Notes: generated from the sequence alone by a model not told the origin. 64,000 nucleotides of DNA from Nakamurella multipartita DSM 44233 (GCF_000024365.1 NC_013235.1:620001-684000), one strand, 5' to 3'; counted from the stretch's first letter, positions 42,931-52,198 are shown. Numbers and translations are program-made.

Positions 42931-43857
42931 ATGTCTCTCGGAAACCTGGACCTGCGTGGTCTGAACCCCGCCCCGGTCACCCCTTTCACCGTTGACGGCG
43001 ACGTCGACTACGCCGCGCTGGCCGGCCTGGGCAAGTTCCTGGCCTCGGTCGAGGGGGTCAAGTCGCTGGTCGTGCTCGGGCACGCCGGCGAGGGCACCTT
43101 CCTGACCCAGGACGAGCAGGTCAAGGTGATCGAGACGCTGGTGGCCGAGGTCGGCGACCAGGTCGCCATCGTCGCCGGCATCACCGGCGAGGGCACCAAG
43201 GTCGCGGTCGAGGAGGCCCAGCGGGCCGTCGCCGCCGGCGCCAAGGCGGCCCTGACCTACCCCTCGCACGGCTGGCTGCGGTTCGGCTACCAGGACGGGG
43301 CCCCGCAGGACCGCTACCGCGCCATCTGGGAGGAAGCCGGCCTGCCGCAGATCCTGTTCCAGTACCCGGACAACACCAAGGCCAGCTACAACCTGGACAC
43401 CCAGCTGGAGATCGCCGGCCAGGAGGGCGTGTTCTGGACCAAGAACGGCGTGCGCAACATGCGCCGCTGGGACACCGAGATCCCGGTCCTGCGCCGCGAA
43501 TACCCCGACCTGCAGATCTTCTCCTGCCACGACGAGTACCTGCTGCACACCATCATGGACGTCGACGGCCTGCTCGTCGGCTACGGCAACATCGCCCCCG
43601 AGCTGCTGGTCGAGTTCATCAAGGCCGGCAAGGCGCAGGACTGGACCGCGGCCAAGAAGATCCACAACCAGCTGCTGCCGGTGACCAAGTCGGTCTACCA
43701 CCGCGGCTCGCACATGGAGGGCACCGTCGCCCTCAAGCACGCCCTGGTCGCCCGCGGCATCCTGCCGCACGCCACCGTCCGCAGCCCGCTGCTGCCGCTG
43801 GCCGACGGCGCCGACGTCGAGATCGCCGACGCCCTCAAGGCTGCCGGCATCATCTGA
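42931..43857 (+). CDS. DapA-family lyase/aldolase
   Basis: A 308-residue class I aldolase of the dihydrodipicolinate synthase/N-acetylneuraminate lyase superfamily. The Schiff-base Lys is probably in VFWTKNGV, the Tyr in LFQYPDN, and GHAGEGTFL replaces the usual GTTGEG. The altered loop argues against a lysine-biosynthesis DapA and for a catabolic enzyme, such as a keto-deoxy sugar-acid aldolase or dehydratase. AAGGAG precedes ATG 42931. With the LacI gene and the MFS carrier it forms a catabolic unit. Confidence 0.85.
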   Translation: MSLGNLDLRGLNPAPVTPFTVDGDVDYAALAGLGKFLASVEGVKSLVVLGHAGEGTFLTQDEQVKVIETLVAEVGDQVAIVAGITGEGTKVAVEEAQRAVAAGAKAALTYPSHGWLRFGYQDGAPQDRYRAIWEEAGLPQILFQYPDNTKASYNLDTQLEIAGQEGVFWTKNGVRNMRRWDTEIPVLRREYPDLQIFSCHDEYLLHTIMDVDGLLVGYGNIAPELLVEFIKAGKAQDWTAAKKIHNQLLPVTKSVYHRGSHMEGTVALKHALVARGILPHATVRSPLLPLADGADVEIADALKAAGII

Positions 43858-43865
43858 TCCGGCCC

Positions 43866-43907
43866 CAGTAATTCGGCCGCAGTGAGTCGGCCACAGTGAT
43901 TCGGCCG
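43866..43907 (+). repeat. Three tandem 14-bp units
   Basis: Three consecutive copies of a 14-base unit close to CAGTGATTCGGCCG (43866-43879, 43880-43893, 43894-43907) begin 8 bases after the DapA-like gene stop. They differ from each other by one to three bases. They lie in a 281-bp gap before the MFS gene, where no terminator or gene is evident; the rest of the gap is GC-rich without clear signals. Confidence 0.6.
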
Positions 43908-44138
43908 GAGATCGACGGGCCCGCCGCCCGATTCGATCCCGTGCCCGCTCGATCCGGTCGGCCCGACGGCCGCGGATCACGGGGTGGGGCCAGCGCATGC
44001 CGCGCCGGCCCCACCCGCCGGGTTCCCCGCCCAGTTTCGGCCCGCGCCATTGACGCCGGCCCGGGGGCCCGGTTCGGTGACAGTGCAGTCCCGACGCCGC
44101 TGCCGCGTGACGCGCAGGGCGAGGATCTAGGAAGCCAG

Positions 44139-45518
44139 ATGACCACTTCATACGCCGGCGAGCCCACCGCGGTCGCCAACGCCCAACTGGTGAGCCGCCT
44201 CGAGCGGATCCCGGTGACCCGTCGCCTGCTGCTGATCCGCGTGATCATCGGATCGGCGACGTTCTTCGATGCCTACACCGTGCTGGTCATCGCCTTCGCG
44301 ATGCCGCAGCTGGTGACCGAATGGGGGCTGAGCCCCACCCAGGTCGGACTGATCCTGTCCGCCGGGTACGTCGGCCAGATCTTCGGCGCGCTGGGCTTCG
44401 GCCAGCTCGCCGAGAAGATCGGCCGGCTGCCCACCCTGCTGATCACCATCATCCTGTTCGTCTCGATGGACGTGGCCTGCCTGTTCGCCACCGGCGGCAC
44501 CATGATGATGATCTTCCGGTTCCTGCAGGGCGTCGGCACCGGCGGCGAGGTCCCGGTCGCCTCCGCCTACATCAACGAGTTCATCGGCGCCAAGAAGCGC
44601 GGCAAGTTCTTCCTGCTCTACGAGCTGATCTTCCCGATCGGCCTGATGTCGGCCGGCATCATCGGCTACTTCCTGGTCCCGGCGTTCGGCTGGAAGGCCC
44701 TGTTCATCGTCGGCCTGGTCCCGGCCATCCTGATGATCCCGCTGCGCGTGCTGATGCCCGAATCGCCCCGCTGGCTCGCCTCCCGCGGCAAGATCGACAA
44801 GGCCGACAAGGTCGTCACCATGCTGGAGAACGAGGCGATCAAGCAGGGCAAGCCGCTGCCCGAACCGGTGGTGCGCCCAGTCGACCCGAAGACCACCGCC
44901 AAGTCCGACTGGCGCGAGCTGTTCAAGGGGATCTACCTCAAGCGCACCCTGATGATCTGGGTGCTCTGGATCGCCGCGTACACCATCAACAACGGCATGG
45001 TCACCTGGCTGCCCACCCTGTACAAGACCACCTTCGGCATGAACACCCAGGACGCCATCTTCTACGGCTGGATCACCTCGGCCGTCGGCGTGCTCGCCTC
45101 CGTGGTCTGCGCGCTGACCATCGACCGGGTCGGCCGCAAGCGCTGGTACACGTGGGCGTTCCTGCTGGCCGTCGTCCCGCTGGTCACCCTGTACTTCCTC
45201 GGGGCCACCACCGCGCTGCAGGTCACCGTCTTCGCCACCGCGACCTACGCCATCCTGCAGACGATCTCGTTCTCGCTGTACCTGTACTCGGCCGAGCTGT
45301 ACCCGACCCGGCTGCGGGCCATCGGCACCGGCTTCGGCTCCGCCTGGCTGCGGGCCGGCTCGTCCATCGGCCCGGTGCTGGTCGGCTTCATCGTGGCCGG
45401 GGTGGGCATCCAGTTCGTGTTCCTGGCCTTCGCCGCCATCGCCGTGATTGGCGGCCTGACCGTCAGCCGGTTCGGCGTCGAGACCAAGGGCCGCGTGCTG
45501 GAGGAACTCTCGCCCTGA
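44139..45518 (+). CDS. MFS sugar/organic-acid:proton symporter
   Basis: A 459-residue, 12-helix carrier of the sugar-porter/aromatic-acid symporter type. It has FFDAYTVLVIAFAMP in helix 1, QLAEKIGRLP (MFS signature loop), RFLQGVGTGGEVPVASAYINE in helix 4, PESPRWLASRGK after helix 6 and DRVGRKRW in the second half. It probably imports the substrate of the neighbouring DapA-like lyase. GGAAG precedes ATG 44139. The longer upstream frame is low-complexity and was not used. Confidence 0.88.
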   Translation: MTTSYAGEPTAVANAQLVSRLERIPVTRRLLLIRVIIGSATFFDAYTVLVIAFAMPQLVTEWGLSPTQVGLILSAGYVGQIFGALGFGQLAEKIGRLPTLLITIILFVSMDVACLFATGGTMMMIFRFLQGVGTGGEVPVASAYINEFIGAKKRGKFFLLYELIFPIGLMSAGIIGYFLVPAFGWKALFIVGLVPAILMIPLRVLMPESPRWLASRGKIDKADKVVTMLENEAIKQGKPLPEPVVRPVDPKTTAKSDWRELFKGIYLKRTLMIWVLWIAAYTINNGMVTWLPTLYKTTFGMNTQDAIFYGWITSAVGVLASVVCALTIDRVGRKRWYTWAFLLAVVPLVTLYFLGATTALQVTVFATATYAILQTISFSLYLYSAELYPTRLRAIGTGFGSAWLRAGSSIGPVLVGFIVAGVGIQFVFLAFAAIAVIGGLTVSRFGVETKGRVLEELSP

Positions 45519-45553
45519 ACCACCCGCCGCCGGTCCACCCGGCCCGCACGTCC

Positions 45554-45588
45554 GGCGTCCCGTCCACCGATCCGGTGGGCGGGACGCC
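45554..45588 (+). terminator. Terminator after the MFS symporter gene
   Basis: A 16-bp stem with one G-T pair (45554-45569 with 45573-45588; arms begin GGCGTCCCG and end CGGGACGCC) and a 3-base loop lies 36 bases after the stop. It closes the LacI-regulated unit before the drug-efflux gene. Confidence 0.72.
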
Positions 45589-45681
45589 GTCGTGTCCGAC
45601 CTCGGGCGCACACTGGTCGCCAGGCATCGACGGTGGAGTCGACCCGGGAACCGGGATCGACCTGGCGGGCGGGAGGTGGAC

Positions 45682-47178
45682 ATGGCGGCTGCACCGGGCG
45701 CCGCGGCCGCACCACTGGTGTACCGGTCCGCGCGGGGCAAGTGGGTGCTGGCCGCGACCGTGCTGGGCAGCGGATTGGCCCAGCTGGACGGAACCGTCGT
45801 CAACGTGGCCCTGCCCCGGATCGGCGAGGACCTGGGCGGCGGGCTGACCGCCCTGCAATGGACGCTCAACGCCTACACGCTGACCCTGTCCGGCCTGCTG
45901 TTGCTGGGTGGCTCGCTCGGCGACCGGATGGGCCGGCGACGGATCTTCATCCTGGGCGTCATCTGGTTCACCGTGGCCTCGGTGGGTTGCGCGTTCGCGC
46001 CGAGCACCGGCCTGCTGATCGCGATGCGCGCGCTGCAGGGCGCCGGCGCGGCCCTGCTGACGCCGGGGTCGGTGGCCATCCTGCAGGCCTCGTTCCGGCC
46101 GGACGACCGCTCGACCGCGGTCGGCGCCTGGTCCGGGCTGGGCGGGGTGGCCACCGCGATCGGCCCGATCGTCGGTGGCCTGCTGGTCGGCGTCGCGCCG
46201 TGGGGCTGGCGGCTGGTCTTCCTGATCAACCTGCCGATCGCGGCCGCCGTGATCGTGCTGTCCCGCCGCTACATCCCCGAGTCCCGGGACGAGCAGGCGA
46301 CCGGACGGGTGGACGTGCCCGGCGCGCTGCTCGCCTCGTTCGGCCTGGGCGGGTTGGTGTTCGGGCTGACCGAGGGTCCGGCCGGCGGCTGGACCCCGCC
46401 GGTGGTCGCGATCACCGTGGCCGGCGTGCTGCTGCTTGGCCTGTTCCTGCTGGTGGAGAGCCGGACCGCGGAGCCGCTGCTGCCGTTGGGCCTGTTCGCC
46501 GACCGGCAGTTCAGCGCCGCCAATCTGGTCACCTTCGCGGTGTACGCCGCGCTGGCCGGGGCGCTGTTCCTGCTGCCGGTGCAGCTGCAACTGGTGGCCG
46601 GGTTCAGCCCGGTGCAGGCGGGTGCGGCCACCCTGCCGATCACCGTGATGATGCTGTTGCTGTCGGCCCGGATGGGCCGGCTGTCGGCCCGGATCGGCCC
46701 GCGGCTGCCGATGACGGTCGGCCCGCTGGTGGCCGCCACGGCGATGTTCTGGCTGTCCTTCGTCGACGCCGGCGCCACCTTCCTGGGCGCGGTGGTCGGC
46801 CCGATGCTGCTGTTCGGGCTGGGCCTGTCGTTCACGGTCGCGCCGCTGACCTCGACCGTGCTGGCCGCGGCGCCCGATCACCAGGCCGGGGTGGCCTCGG
46901 CGATCAACAACGACGTGGCCCGGGTCGCCGGACTGCTCGCGGTGGCGGTGCTGCCCGCGCTGGCCGGCCTGAGCCCGGCGGCCTACGCCGACCCGGCGCT
47001 GATGTCGGGAGGCTTTCACCGGGCCGTGCTGATCGCCGGCGCGGTGTGCGCGGCCGGCGGCCTGCTGGCCTTGGTGACCATCCGCAATCCGGTGGCCGGA
47101 CCGGAGCACGAGCATGCCGACCCGGCCCTGGAGTGTGCCGCCTGCCCGGTGCTGGCCCCGCACATCAAGCCCCGCTGA
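45682..47178 (+). CDS. DHA2-type (EmrB/QacA) multidrug MFS transporter
   Basis: A 498-residue, 14-helix proton antiporter. Signatures are LGSGLAQLDGTVVNVALPRI (helix 1, motif D1), GGSLGDRMGRRRIF (motif A), RALQGAGAALLTPGSVAI (motif B) and GGVATAIGPIVGGLL (motif C of exporters). The tail has EHEH and CAAC, a possible metal-binding patch. It exports drugs or other amphiphiles. GGGAGGT precedes ATG 45682. No regulator is adjacent. Confidence 0.9.
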   Translation: MAAAPGAAAAPLVYRSARGKWVLAATVLGSGLAQLDGTVVNVALPRIGEDLGGGLTALQWTLNAYTLTLSGLLLLGGSLGDRMGRRRIFILGVIWFTVASVGCAFAPSTGLLIAMRALQGAGAALLTPGSVAILQASFRPDDRSTAVGAWSGLGGVATAIGPIVGGLLVGVAPWGWRLVFLINLPIAAAVIVLSRRYIPESRDEQATGRVDVPGALLASFGLGGLVFGLTEGPAGGWTPPVVAITVAGVLLLGLFLLVESRTAEPLLPLGLFADRQFSAANLVTFAVYAALAGALFLLPVQLQLVAGFSPVQAGAATLPITVMMLLLSARMGRLSARIGPRLPMTVGPLVAATAMFWLSFVDAGATFLGAVVGPMLLFGLGLSFTVAPLTSTVLAAAPDHQAGVASAINNDVARVAGLLAVAVLPALAGLSPAAYADPALMSGGFHRAVLIAGAVCAAGGLLALVTIRNPVAGPEHEHADPALECAACPVLAPHIKPR

Positions 47179-47251
47179 CCATGACCGACCCCCGCCGATC
47201 GACCGGCCGGCGGCGGGGCGATGATGGCAGACTCCACGACAGGAGGTGGCC

Positions 47252-47857
47252 ATGGCCGGGCTCACTCGAGGCTTCACCGGACGGCGTCAGCGGGATCCGC
47301 GGTTGCCCCCGGGCCAGTACGACACCGGGGCCGACTGGCCGGTGCTAACTGCGGAGGTCACCCCCCGGATCGAGCCGGAGCGCTGGTCGATCAGCGTCGA
47401 CGGGCTCGTGCAGACCCCGACGACCTGGACCTGGGCGCAGGCCCATGCGTTGCCGCCGTCGCGGTACGAGGGCGACATCCACTGCGTCACCACGTGGTCC
47501 AAGCTGGGCACCAACTTCGACGGGGTCAGCGTGGACACCCTGCTCGAGCAGGCCGGGCCGCAACCGGAGGCGGCATTCGTGCTGGCCACCTCGTCCACCG
47601 GCTACACCACCAACCTGCCGTTGGCCGACGTCACCGGGGGCAAGGCATGGGTGGTCTGGGCGCACGAGGGCCGGCCGCTGCCCCGCGATCACGGTGGCCC
47701 GGTCCGGCTGCTGGTTCCGCACCTGTACTTCTGGAAGTCGGCCAAGTGGATCAGCAAGCTGACCCTGCTCGACCACGACCAGCAAGGCTTCTGGGAGCGC
47801 AACGGCTATCACGACCGGGGCGACCCCTGGCTGGAACAGCGGTACCAGGGTGACTGA
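47252..47857 (+). CDS. Sulfite oxidase-like molybdopterin oxidoreductase
   Basis: A 201-residue protein with the core molybdopterin-binding fold of the MsrP/sulfite-oxidase family: WSISVDGLVQTP, the molybdenum-ligand Cys in GDIHCVTTWSK (about residue 78), TGYTTNLPL and FWKSAKWI. No signal peptide is present, so it is cytoplasmic, unlike MsrP. AGGAGGT precedes ATG 47252. It overlaps the following reductase gene by 8 bp, which suggests an electron-transfer pair. The substrate is unknown. Confidence 0.9.
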   Translation: MAGLTRGFTGRRQRDPRLPPGQYDTGADWPVLTAEVTPRIEPERWSISVDGLVQTPTTWTWAQAHALPPSRYEGDIHCVTTWSKLGTNFDGVSVDTLLEQAGPQPEAAFVLATSSTGYTTNLPLADVTGGKAWVVWAHEGRPLPRDHGGPVRLLVPHLYFWKSAKWISKLTLLDHDQQGFWERNGYHDRGDPWLEQRYQGD

Positions 47858-48617
47858 CCAATTCGACCGGATCACGCCGACGGGCTCGATGATGGCCCCC
47901 GGGGGTGCCGTCGCGGCCTTCGCGCCGGCCCCCACCGGCCGGTGGACCACCGCCACCGTCGTCTCCGTCGCTCACCCGAGCCCGCACGCGGTGATCCTGC
48001 GGCTGGACGTGCGGGACCGGATCGACCACCTGCCCGGCCAGCACTACGTGGTCCGGCTGCGGGCTGAGGACGGCTACACCGCGCAGCGGTCCTATTCGGT
48101 GGCCTCGCCGCCGTCCGACCCGCTGGTCGAGCTGTGGGTGGAGCGGTTCCCCGAGGGGGAGGTGTCCCCGTTCCTGGCCGACGTCGTCGCCCCCGGTGAC
48201 GAACTGGAGGTGCGCGGTCCGATCGGCGGTTGGTTCGTCTGGGATGCCGCCATGCCGGCCATCGGGGTGGCTGGCGGGAGCGGCGCGGTCCCGCTGCTGG
48301 CCATGCTGCGGCACGCCCGCGCGCTGGGCCGGCCCGACCTGCTGCAGCTCGCGGTGTCCGCGCGCACCCTGGCCGACCTGCCGTTTCCCGACGAACTGGC
48401 CGACGCCGGCGCGCTGATCGCGCTGACTCGGCAGGACTATCGGGACCGCCCGGCCGGCCGGCTGACGGCGGCGGAGCTGCGCCCGCTGGCCAGTTGCCAC
48501 GAGACCACGTTCGTCTGCGGTTCGGCGTCGTTCGCGGAATTTGCCAGCCGACTGCTGGTCGACTTGGGCTGCACGTCGGCGGATGTGCGGGTCGAGCGGT
48601 TCGGCCCCACCGGTTGA
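47850..48617 (+). CDS. FAD-binding ferredoxin-reductase-type oxidoreductase
   Basis: A 255-residue flavoprotein of the ferredoxin-NADP reductase superfamily. The FAD motif is RSYSVAS, and the NAD(P) domain starts AIGVAGGSGAVPLLAML and ends FVCGSASF. There is no 2Fe-2S domain, so it likely passes electrons straight to its partner, the molybdopterin protein encoded just before. GTG 47850 overlaps that gene by 8 bp. Confidence 0.9.
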   Translation: MTDQFDRITPTGSMMAPGGAVAAFAPAPTGRWTTATVVSVAHPSPHAVILRLDVRDRIDHLPGQHYVVRLRAEDGYTAQRSYSVASPPSDPLVELWVERFPEGEVSPFLADVVAPGDELEVRGPIGGWFVWDAAMPAIGVAGGSGAVPLLAMLRHARALGRPDLLQLAVSARTLADLPFPDELADAGALIALTRQDYRDRPAGRLTAAELRPLASCHETTFVCGSASFAEFASRLLVDLGCTSADVRVERFGPTG

Positions 48618-48866
48618 CGACCGGCCCCCGACGTGCCCGGCCGTCTACCCGTGGTTATACATCACCACACCATCTCTAGCCCAGGGGAGACGGATAGTTC
48701 CCCGCCTGGTCTGACGCGTCCCGGTGATTCGGTCTTCAGACTCAATGTCCGATTGGCGAATTTATGGGTGCGTCGCTGGCGCCCAACCTCACCTTCGCCG
48801 TCGGGGTCGACCGCAGGCGAGGGGTGTGCGATCGGCCGTGGGCGGCGCCAGGTGCTGGGAGGGCTC

Positions 48867-49382
48867 GTGGCGACACAACGTGGGACGGCTGGAGCTGGCT
48901 GGCTGACGGACTTATCCGGCCCGGTCTGGCCGGGATTGCTGCTCAACCCGGACGCCTTCGTGGCGCGGGCTCCCGCGCACGTGTTCGGGTTCCCGTCCGG
49001 GAGCCTGCGCGTGCTCACGGCGTCGGGTCAGGTCCGGCGCATCGGCGAGATCCTGATCGTGGCCGACGGCGGCCCGGAGACCGGCCCGGAGACCGGCTCG
49101 GACTCCGACCTGGGGCAGGCGCCCGTCACGGCGATGATCCGGCTCAGTGAGCCGGTGGCCGACCAGGATTCGACCTTCCTCAACCGGGCGGCGGTGGGCC
49201 GCGCGCTGGCCGCCGGGTCCACGCTGTGGGCGGCCGTGACCGAGCAGGTGCCGGCGCCGGTGCCCTGGCCGGCCGTGCCGGTGACCCGAGGGGCCGACGA
49301 CGGGCAGCGGGACCCGCTCGCGGTCAAGAACGTGACCACGACCAACGAGGACTGGTGCACTATCTTCTGGTGGCTGTGTTGA
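48867..49382 (+). CDS. Unknown protein with Cys/Trp-rich C-terminal tail
   Basis: A 171-residue protein that I do not recognise. GTG 48867 follows GGGAGGG at good spacing; a longer frame from 48633 is mostly low-complexity. The N-terminal 120 residues look folded (GWLTDLSGPVWPGLLLNP, RIGEILIVAD). The last 15 residues are TTTNEDWCTIFWWLC: three Thr, then two Cys among large aromatic residues. That is like a RiPP core or a hydrophobic signal peptide, but no modifying enzyme is near. The stop lies inside the start region of the histidine kinase gene, so the pair is coupled. Confidence 0.6.
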   Translation: MATQRGTAGAGWLTDLSGPVWPGLLLNPDAFVARAPAHVFGFPSGSLRVLTASGQVRRIGEILIVADGGPETGPETGSDSDLGQAPVTAMIRLSEPVADQDSTFLNRAAVGRALAAGSTLWAAVTEQVPAPVPWPAVPVTRGADDGQRDPLAVKNVTTTNEDWCTIFWWLC

Positions 49383-50659
49383 CGACCGGCAGTACCGAGG
49401 CGGTCGCCGACCGGCTGCGCCGGCTCCGCTTCCACCGCGTCGACCTGATCATCCTTCCGGTGGTGTTCCTGGCCGACGTGCTGGTCTTCTCCCGGATGTT
49501 GCGGATCGAAGGGGCCACCGCGGCCGAGCGGGTGGCCATCGTCATCTATTCGGGCGCCGGGATCGGGCTGTTGCTGCTGCGCTGGCGGGCCCCGGTCGCG
49601 GTGTACATCGCCGCCGTCGTGCTGGCCTTGCCGCCACTGCTGATCTCCGACTACTACATCCCGTTCCTGATCCCGCTGGTCGCGCTGGCCGCGGTCGCCC
49701 AGTTGCGGCCGCCGCGGGTGTCCCTGTGGTGCCTGGCGGCCTCCGTGCTGCCGATCGCGCTGCTGGTCGGCAAGGCCGTCCTGCAGGCCTCGCCCTCGGG
49801 TCGGCTGCCCTCGGCGGCCGGCTCGGCGGTCTTCTACTCGGCCGGGTTCGTGCTGGCCTGGGGGCTGGGCCAGTGGATCGGGCGCAACCAGCGGCGGCTC
49901 GAGCAGATCCGGGTGCAGCACGAGCTGGAGGTCCGCGAGCAGCAGAAACTCGCCGAAAACGCGGTGTCGGTCGAGCGGCTGCGGATCGCCCGGGAACTGC
50001 ACGACATCGTCGCGCACTCCGTCACGATCATGGTCTTGCACGCCGCCGGGGCCCGGCGGGTGGTGCGCACCGACCCGGACCGGGCCGCCGAGTCGTTGAC
50101 CACCATCGAGGAGTCCGGGCAGCAGGCCATGACCGAGCTGCGCCGGCTGCTGGCCCTGCTGCGGGAGTCCGACGACGGACCGGACCGTGTCGATGCCATG
50201 GTGCCGGGCCTGGCCCACGTCGATCAGATCCTCGCCCAGGTGCGCAATTCCGGGGTGCGGGTCACCCTGGAGATCAGCGGGCAGCCGGCCCGGCTCGACG
50301 CCAGCGTCGACCTGGCGGCCTACCGGCTGATCCAGGAGGGCATCACCAACGTGACCAAGCACTGCGGAACCGGCGCCCAGGTGGCGGTGACGGTGGAGTG
50401 GGGTGCCGAGAAGGTCACGGTCGCCGTCGAGGACGACGGGCTGGGAGTGCGCTCGGCGGCGCCGGCCGGCGGCGGCGGGCACGGCCTGGCCGGGCTGCGC
50501 GAGCGGATCGCGATCGCCGCCGGGGAGTTCTCGGCCGGCCCGACCGAGTCCGGCGGATTCCGGGTGGCCGCCCGGCTGCCGGTGTCCACCGGATCGCCGA
50601 TCCCGCCGCCGGCCAAGGCGTCGCGGCCGGTCGAGGAGCACCTCGGGGTGGATCGGTGA
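49355..50659 (+). CDS. NarL-type sensor histidine kinase
   Basis: A membrane sensor of about 434 residues with five or six N-terminal helices (to about residue 175), a coiled segment, HisKA_3 with the phospho-acceptor His216 (RIARELHDIVAHS), and an HATPase domain (N box EGITNVTKHC, VEDDGLGV, GGHGLAGLRER). The start is unsure: GTG 49355 follows GAGGA, while GTG 49376 and TTG 49379 are alternatives. All overlap the upstream unknown gene. The TGA overlaps the regulator GTG. Confidence 0.9.
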   Translation: MHYLLVAVLTTGSTEAVADRLRRLRFHRVDLIILPVVFLADVLVFSRMLRIEGATAAERVAIVIYSGAGIGLLLLRWRAPVAVYIAAVVLALPPLLISDYYIPFLIPLVALAAVAQLRPPRVSLWCLAASVLPIALLVGKAVLQASPSGRLPSAAGSAVFYSAGFVLAWGLGQWIGRNQRRLEQIRVQHELEVREQQKLAENAVSVERLRIARELHDIVAHSVTIMVLHAAGARRVVRTDPDRAAESLTTIEESGQQAMTELRRLLALLRESDDGPDRVDAMVPGLAHVDQILAQVRNSGVRVTLEISGQPARLDASVDLAAYRLIQEGITNVTKHCGTGAQVAVTVEWGAEKVTVAVEDDGLGVRSAAPAGGGGHGLAGLRERIAIAAGEFSAGPTESGGFRVAARLPVSTGSPIPPPAKASRPVEEHLGVDR

Positions 50660-51342
50660 TCCGTGTCGTCGTGGTCGACGACGAGCGGATCGTGCGGTCC
50701 GGCATCGCCCTGCTGCTCTCCGGCGAGGACGACATCGAGGTGGTCGCCGACCTGGACGGCGGGGTGAAGGCGGTCGAGGTCGTGCGGCTCCGGCGACCCG
50801 ACGTCGTCATCGCCGATGTGCGGATGCCGGGGATGGACGGGGTCGAGCTGACCCGGCGCATCGTGGAGGATCCGCACCGCACGGGCAACCCGCCCAAGGT
50901 GCTGGTGCTGACCACCTTCCACGTCGACGAGGCGGTCTACGCGGCGCTGCGGGCCGGAGCGACCGGGTTCGTGCTCAAGGACGCCGCGCCCACCGAGCTG
51001 GTCGCCGCGGTCCGCGCGGTCGCCGCCGGCGAGGCGTGGCTGGACCCGGCGGTCGCCCGGCAGCTGATCGACGAGTTCGCCTCGCATACGCCGGCCGACC
51101 TGCCCGGACCGTCGGAACTGCAGGCCCTGACCGCCCGCGAACGCGAGGTGCTGGTGCTCATCGCGCACGGCCTGTCCAACGCGGAGATCTCCGACCACCT
51201 GGTGGTGGGGGAGGGCACGACCAAGACCCACGTGAACCGGATCTTCAACAAGCTCGGCCTGCGGGACCGCGCCCAGGCCGTCGCCATGGCCTACAAGAGC
51301 GGGCTGCTGCGACCGGAGGATCCGCTGCCGGCCAAACGCTGA
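50656..51342 (+). CDS. LuxR/NarL-type response regulator
   Basis: A 228-residue regulator. The receiver domain has acidic residues D9-D10, the phospho-acceptor Asp54 (VIADVRMPGM), the switch Thr in VLTTF and the Lys in FVLKDAAP. The C-terminal helix-turn-helix reads LTAREREVLVLIAHGLSNAE, then VGEGTTKTHVNRIFNKLGL. GTG 50656 overlaps the kinase TGA. It is the cognate partner of that kinase; targets are unknown. Confidence 0.95.
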   Translation: MIRVVVVDDERIVRSGIALLLSGEDDIEVVADLDGGVKAVEVVRLRRPDVVIADVRMPGMDGVELTRRIVEDPHRTGNPPKVLVLTTFHVDEAVYAALRAGATGFVLKDAAPTELVAAVRAVAAGEAWLDPAVARQLIDEFASHTPADLPGPSELQALTAREREVLVLIAHGLSNAEISDHLVVGEGTTKTHVNRIFNKLGLRDRAQAVAMAYKSGLLRPEDPLPAKR

Positions 51343-51349
51343 GCCGGCC

Positions 51350-52198
51350 TCAGGCCGTCGCGGCCTGCGGGGTCGAGGCCGGGAGCGGCTCGGTGAATCG
51401 GGCCAGGGCGACCGCCCCGCTGACCGCGACCAGGAACCTGGCGGTGGCCACCAGCGCGAAGCCGCTGCGAACCTGATCGCCGAGGAAGACCAGACCGATC
51501 ACCGAGGGCACCACCGTGCTGGTCGTGTAGGACACCGCGGCGACGACCGTGACCCGCCCGCGTTGCAGGGCCATCGCGAACAGGGCGGTACCCAGCACAC
51601 CGTTGACCACGATCGCCCACAGGGCCGGATCGATCACCGCCCGCCAGAGCGGCGCGGGGACGTCCAGGCTGCGGGCGGCGACCGCGACGAGGCTGAAGCA
51701 CAGGCCGGCGCCGAAGGCGAGCAGGACGACCGACACGATGCCCTTGAGCCGGGTGGCGACGGCGGCCAGGCCGGCGATCGGCAGGGCCAGACCCAGCAGC
51801 AGCCAGTACCAGCCCGGAGCCAGCGGGGGGACCTCATGGGGTTGGGAGGACAGACCCAGCAGCACCAGTCCGCACAGGGACCCGCCGAGGGCGATCCAGC
51901 CGATGCGATCCAGCGGGCGCCCCATCGCGGCCAGGATCAACGCGGTGACGGCCACGCTGGAGGCGACGATCGCCTGCACCAGATACAGCGGCAGCACCTG
52001 CAGGGCCAGCACGGTGAAGGCGAACCCGAGCAGGTCGACGGCCAGCCCGGCGAAGTAGACCGGCTCGCGCAGCAGCGCGCCAACCTCCGCCTGGCCGGTG
52101 GCGCGGTGGCGGGCCCGGCGCACCCCGATCGCCTCGACCGCCGACCCGGCCCCGGAGCCCAGCGAGGCGAGCACCGCCAGCGTCAATCCGACAAGCAT
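51350..52198 (-). CDS. DMT (EamA-like) family transporter
   Basis: A 282-residue protein with about nine or ten helices in two repeats, typical of the drug/metabolite superfamily: TLAVLASLGSGAGSAVEAIG at the N-terminus, YLVQAIVASSVAVTALI, and YTTSTVVPSVIGLVFLGDQV in the second half. It exports or imports small metabolites; no substrate is indicated. It converges on the response regulator gene with 7 bp between stops. Confidence 0.84.
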   Translation of the reverse strand: MLVGLTLAVLASLGSGAGSAVEAIGVRRARHRATGQAEVGALLREPVYFAGLAVDLLGFAFTVLALQVLPLYLVQAIVASSVAVTALILAAMGRPLDRIGWIALGGSLCGLVLLGLSSQPHEVPPLAPGWYWLLLGLALPIAGLAAVATRLKGIVSVVLLAFGAGLCFSLVAVAARSLDVPAPLWRAVIDPALWAIVVNGVLGTALFAMALQRGRVTVVAAVSYTTSTVVPSVIGLVFLGDQVRSGFALVATARFLVAVSGAVALARFTEPLPASTPQAATA

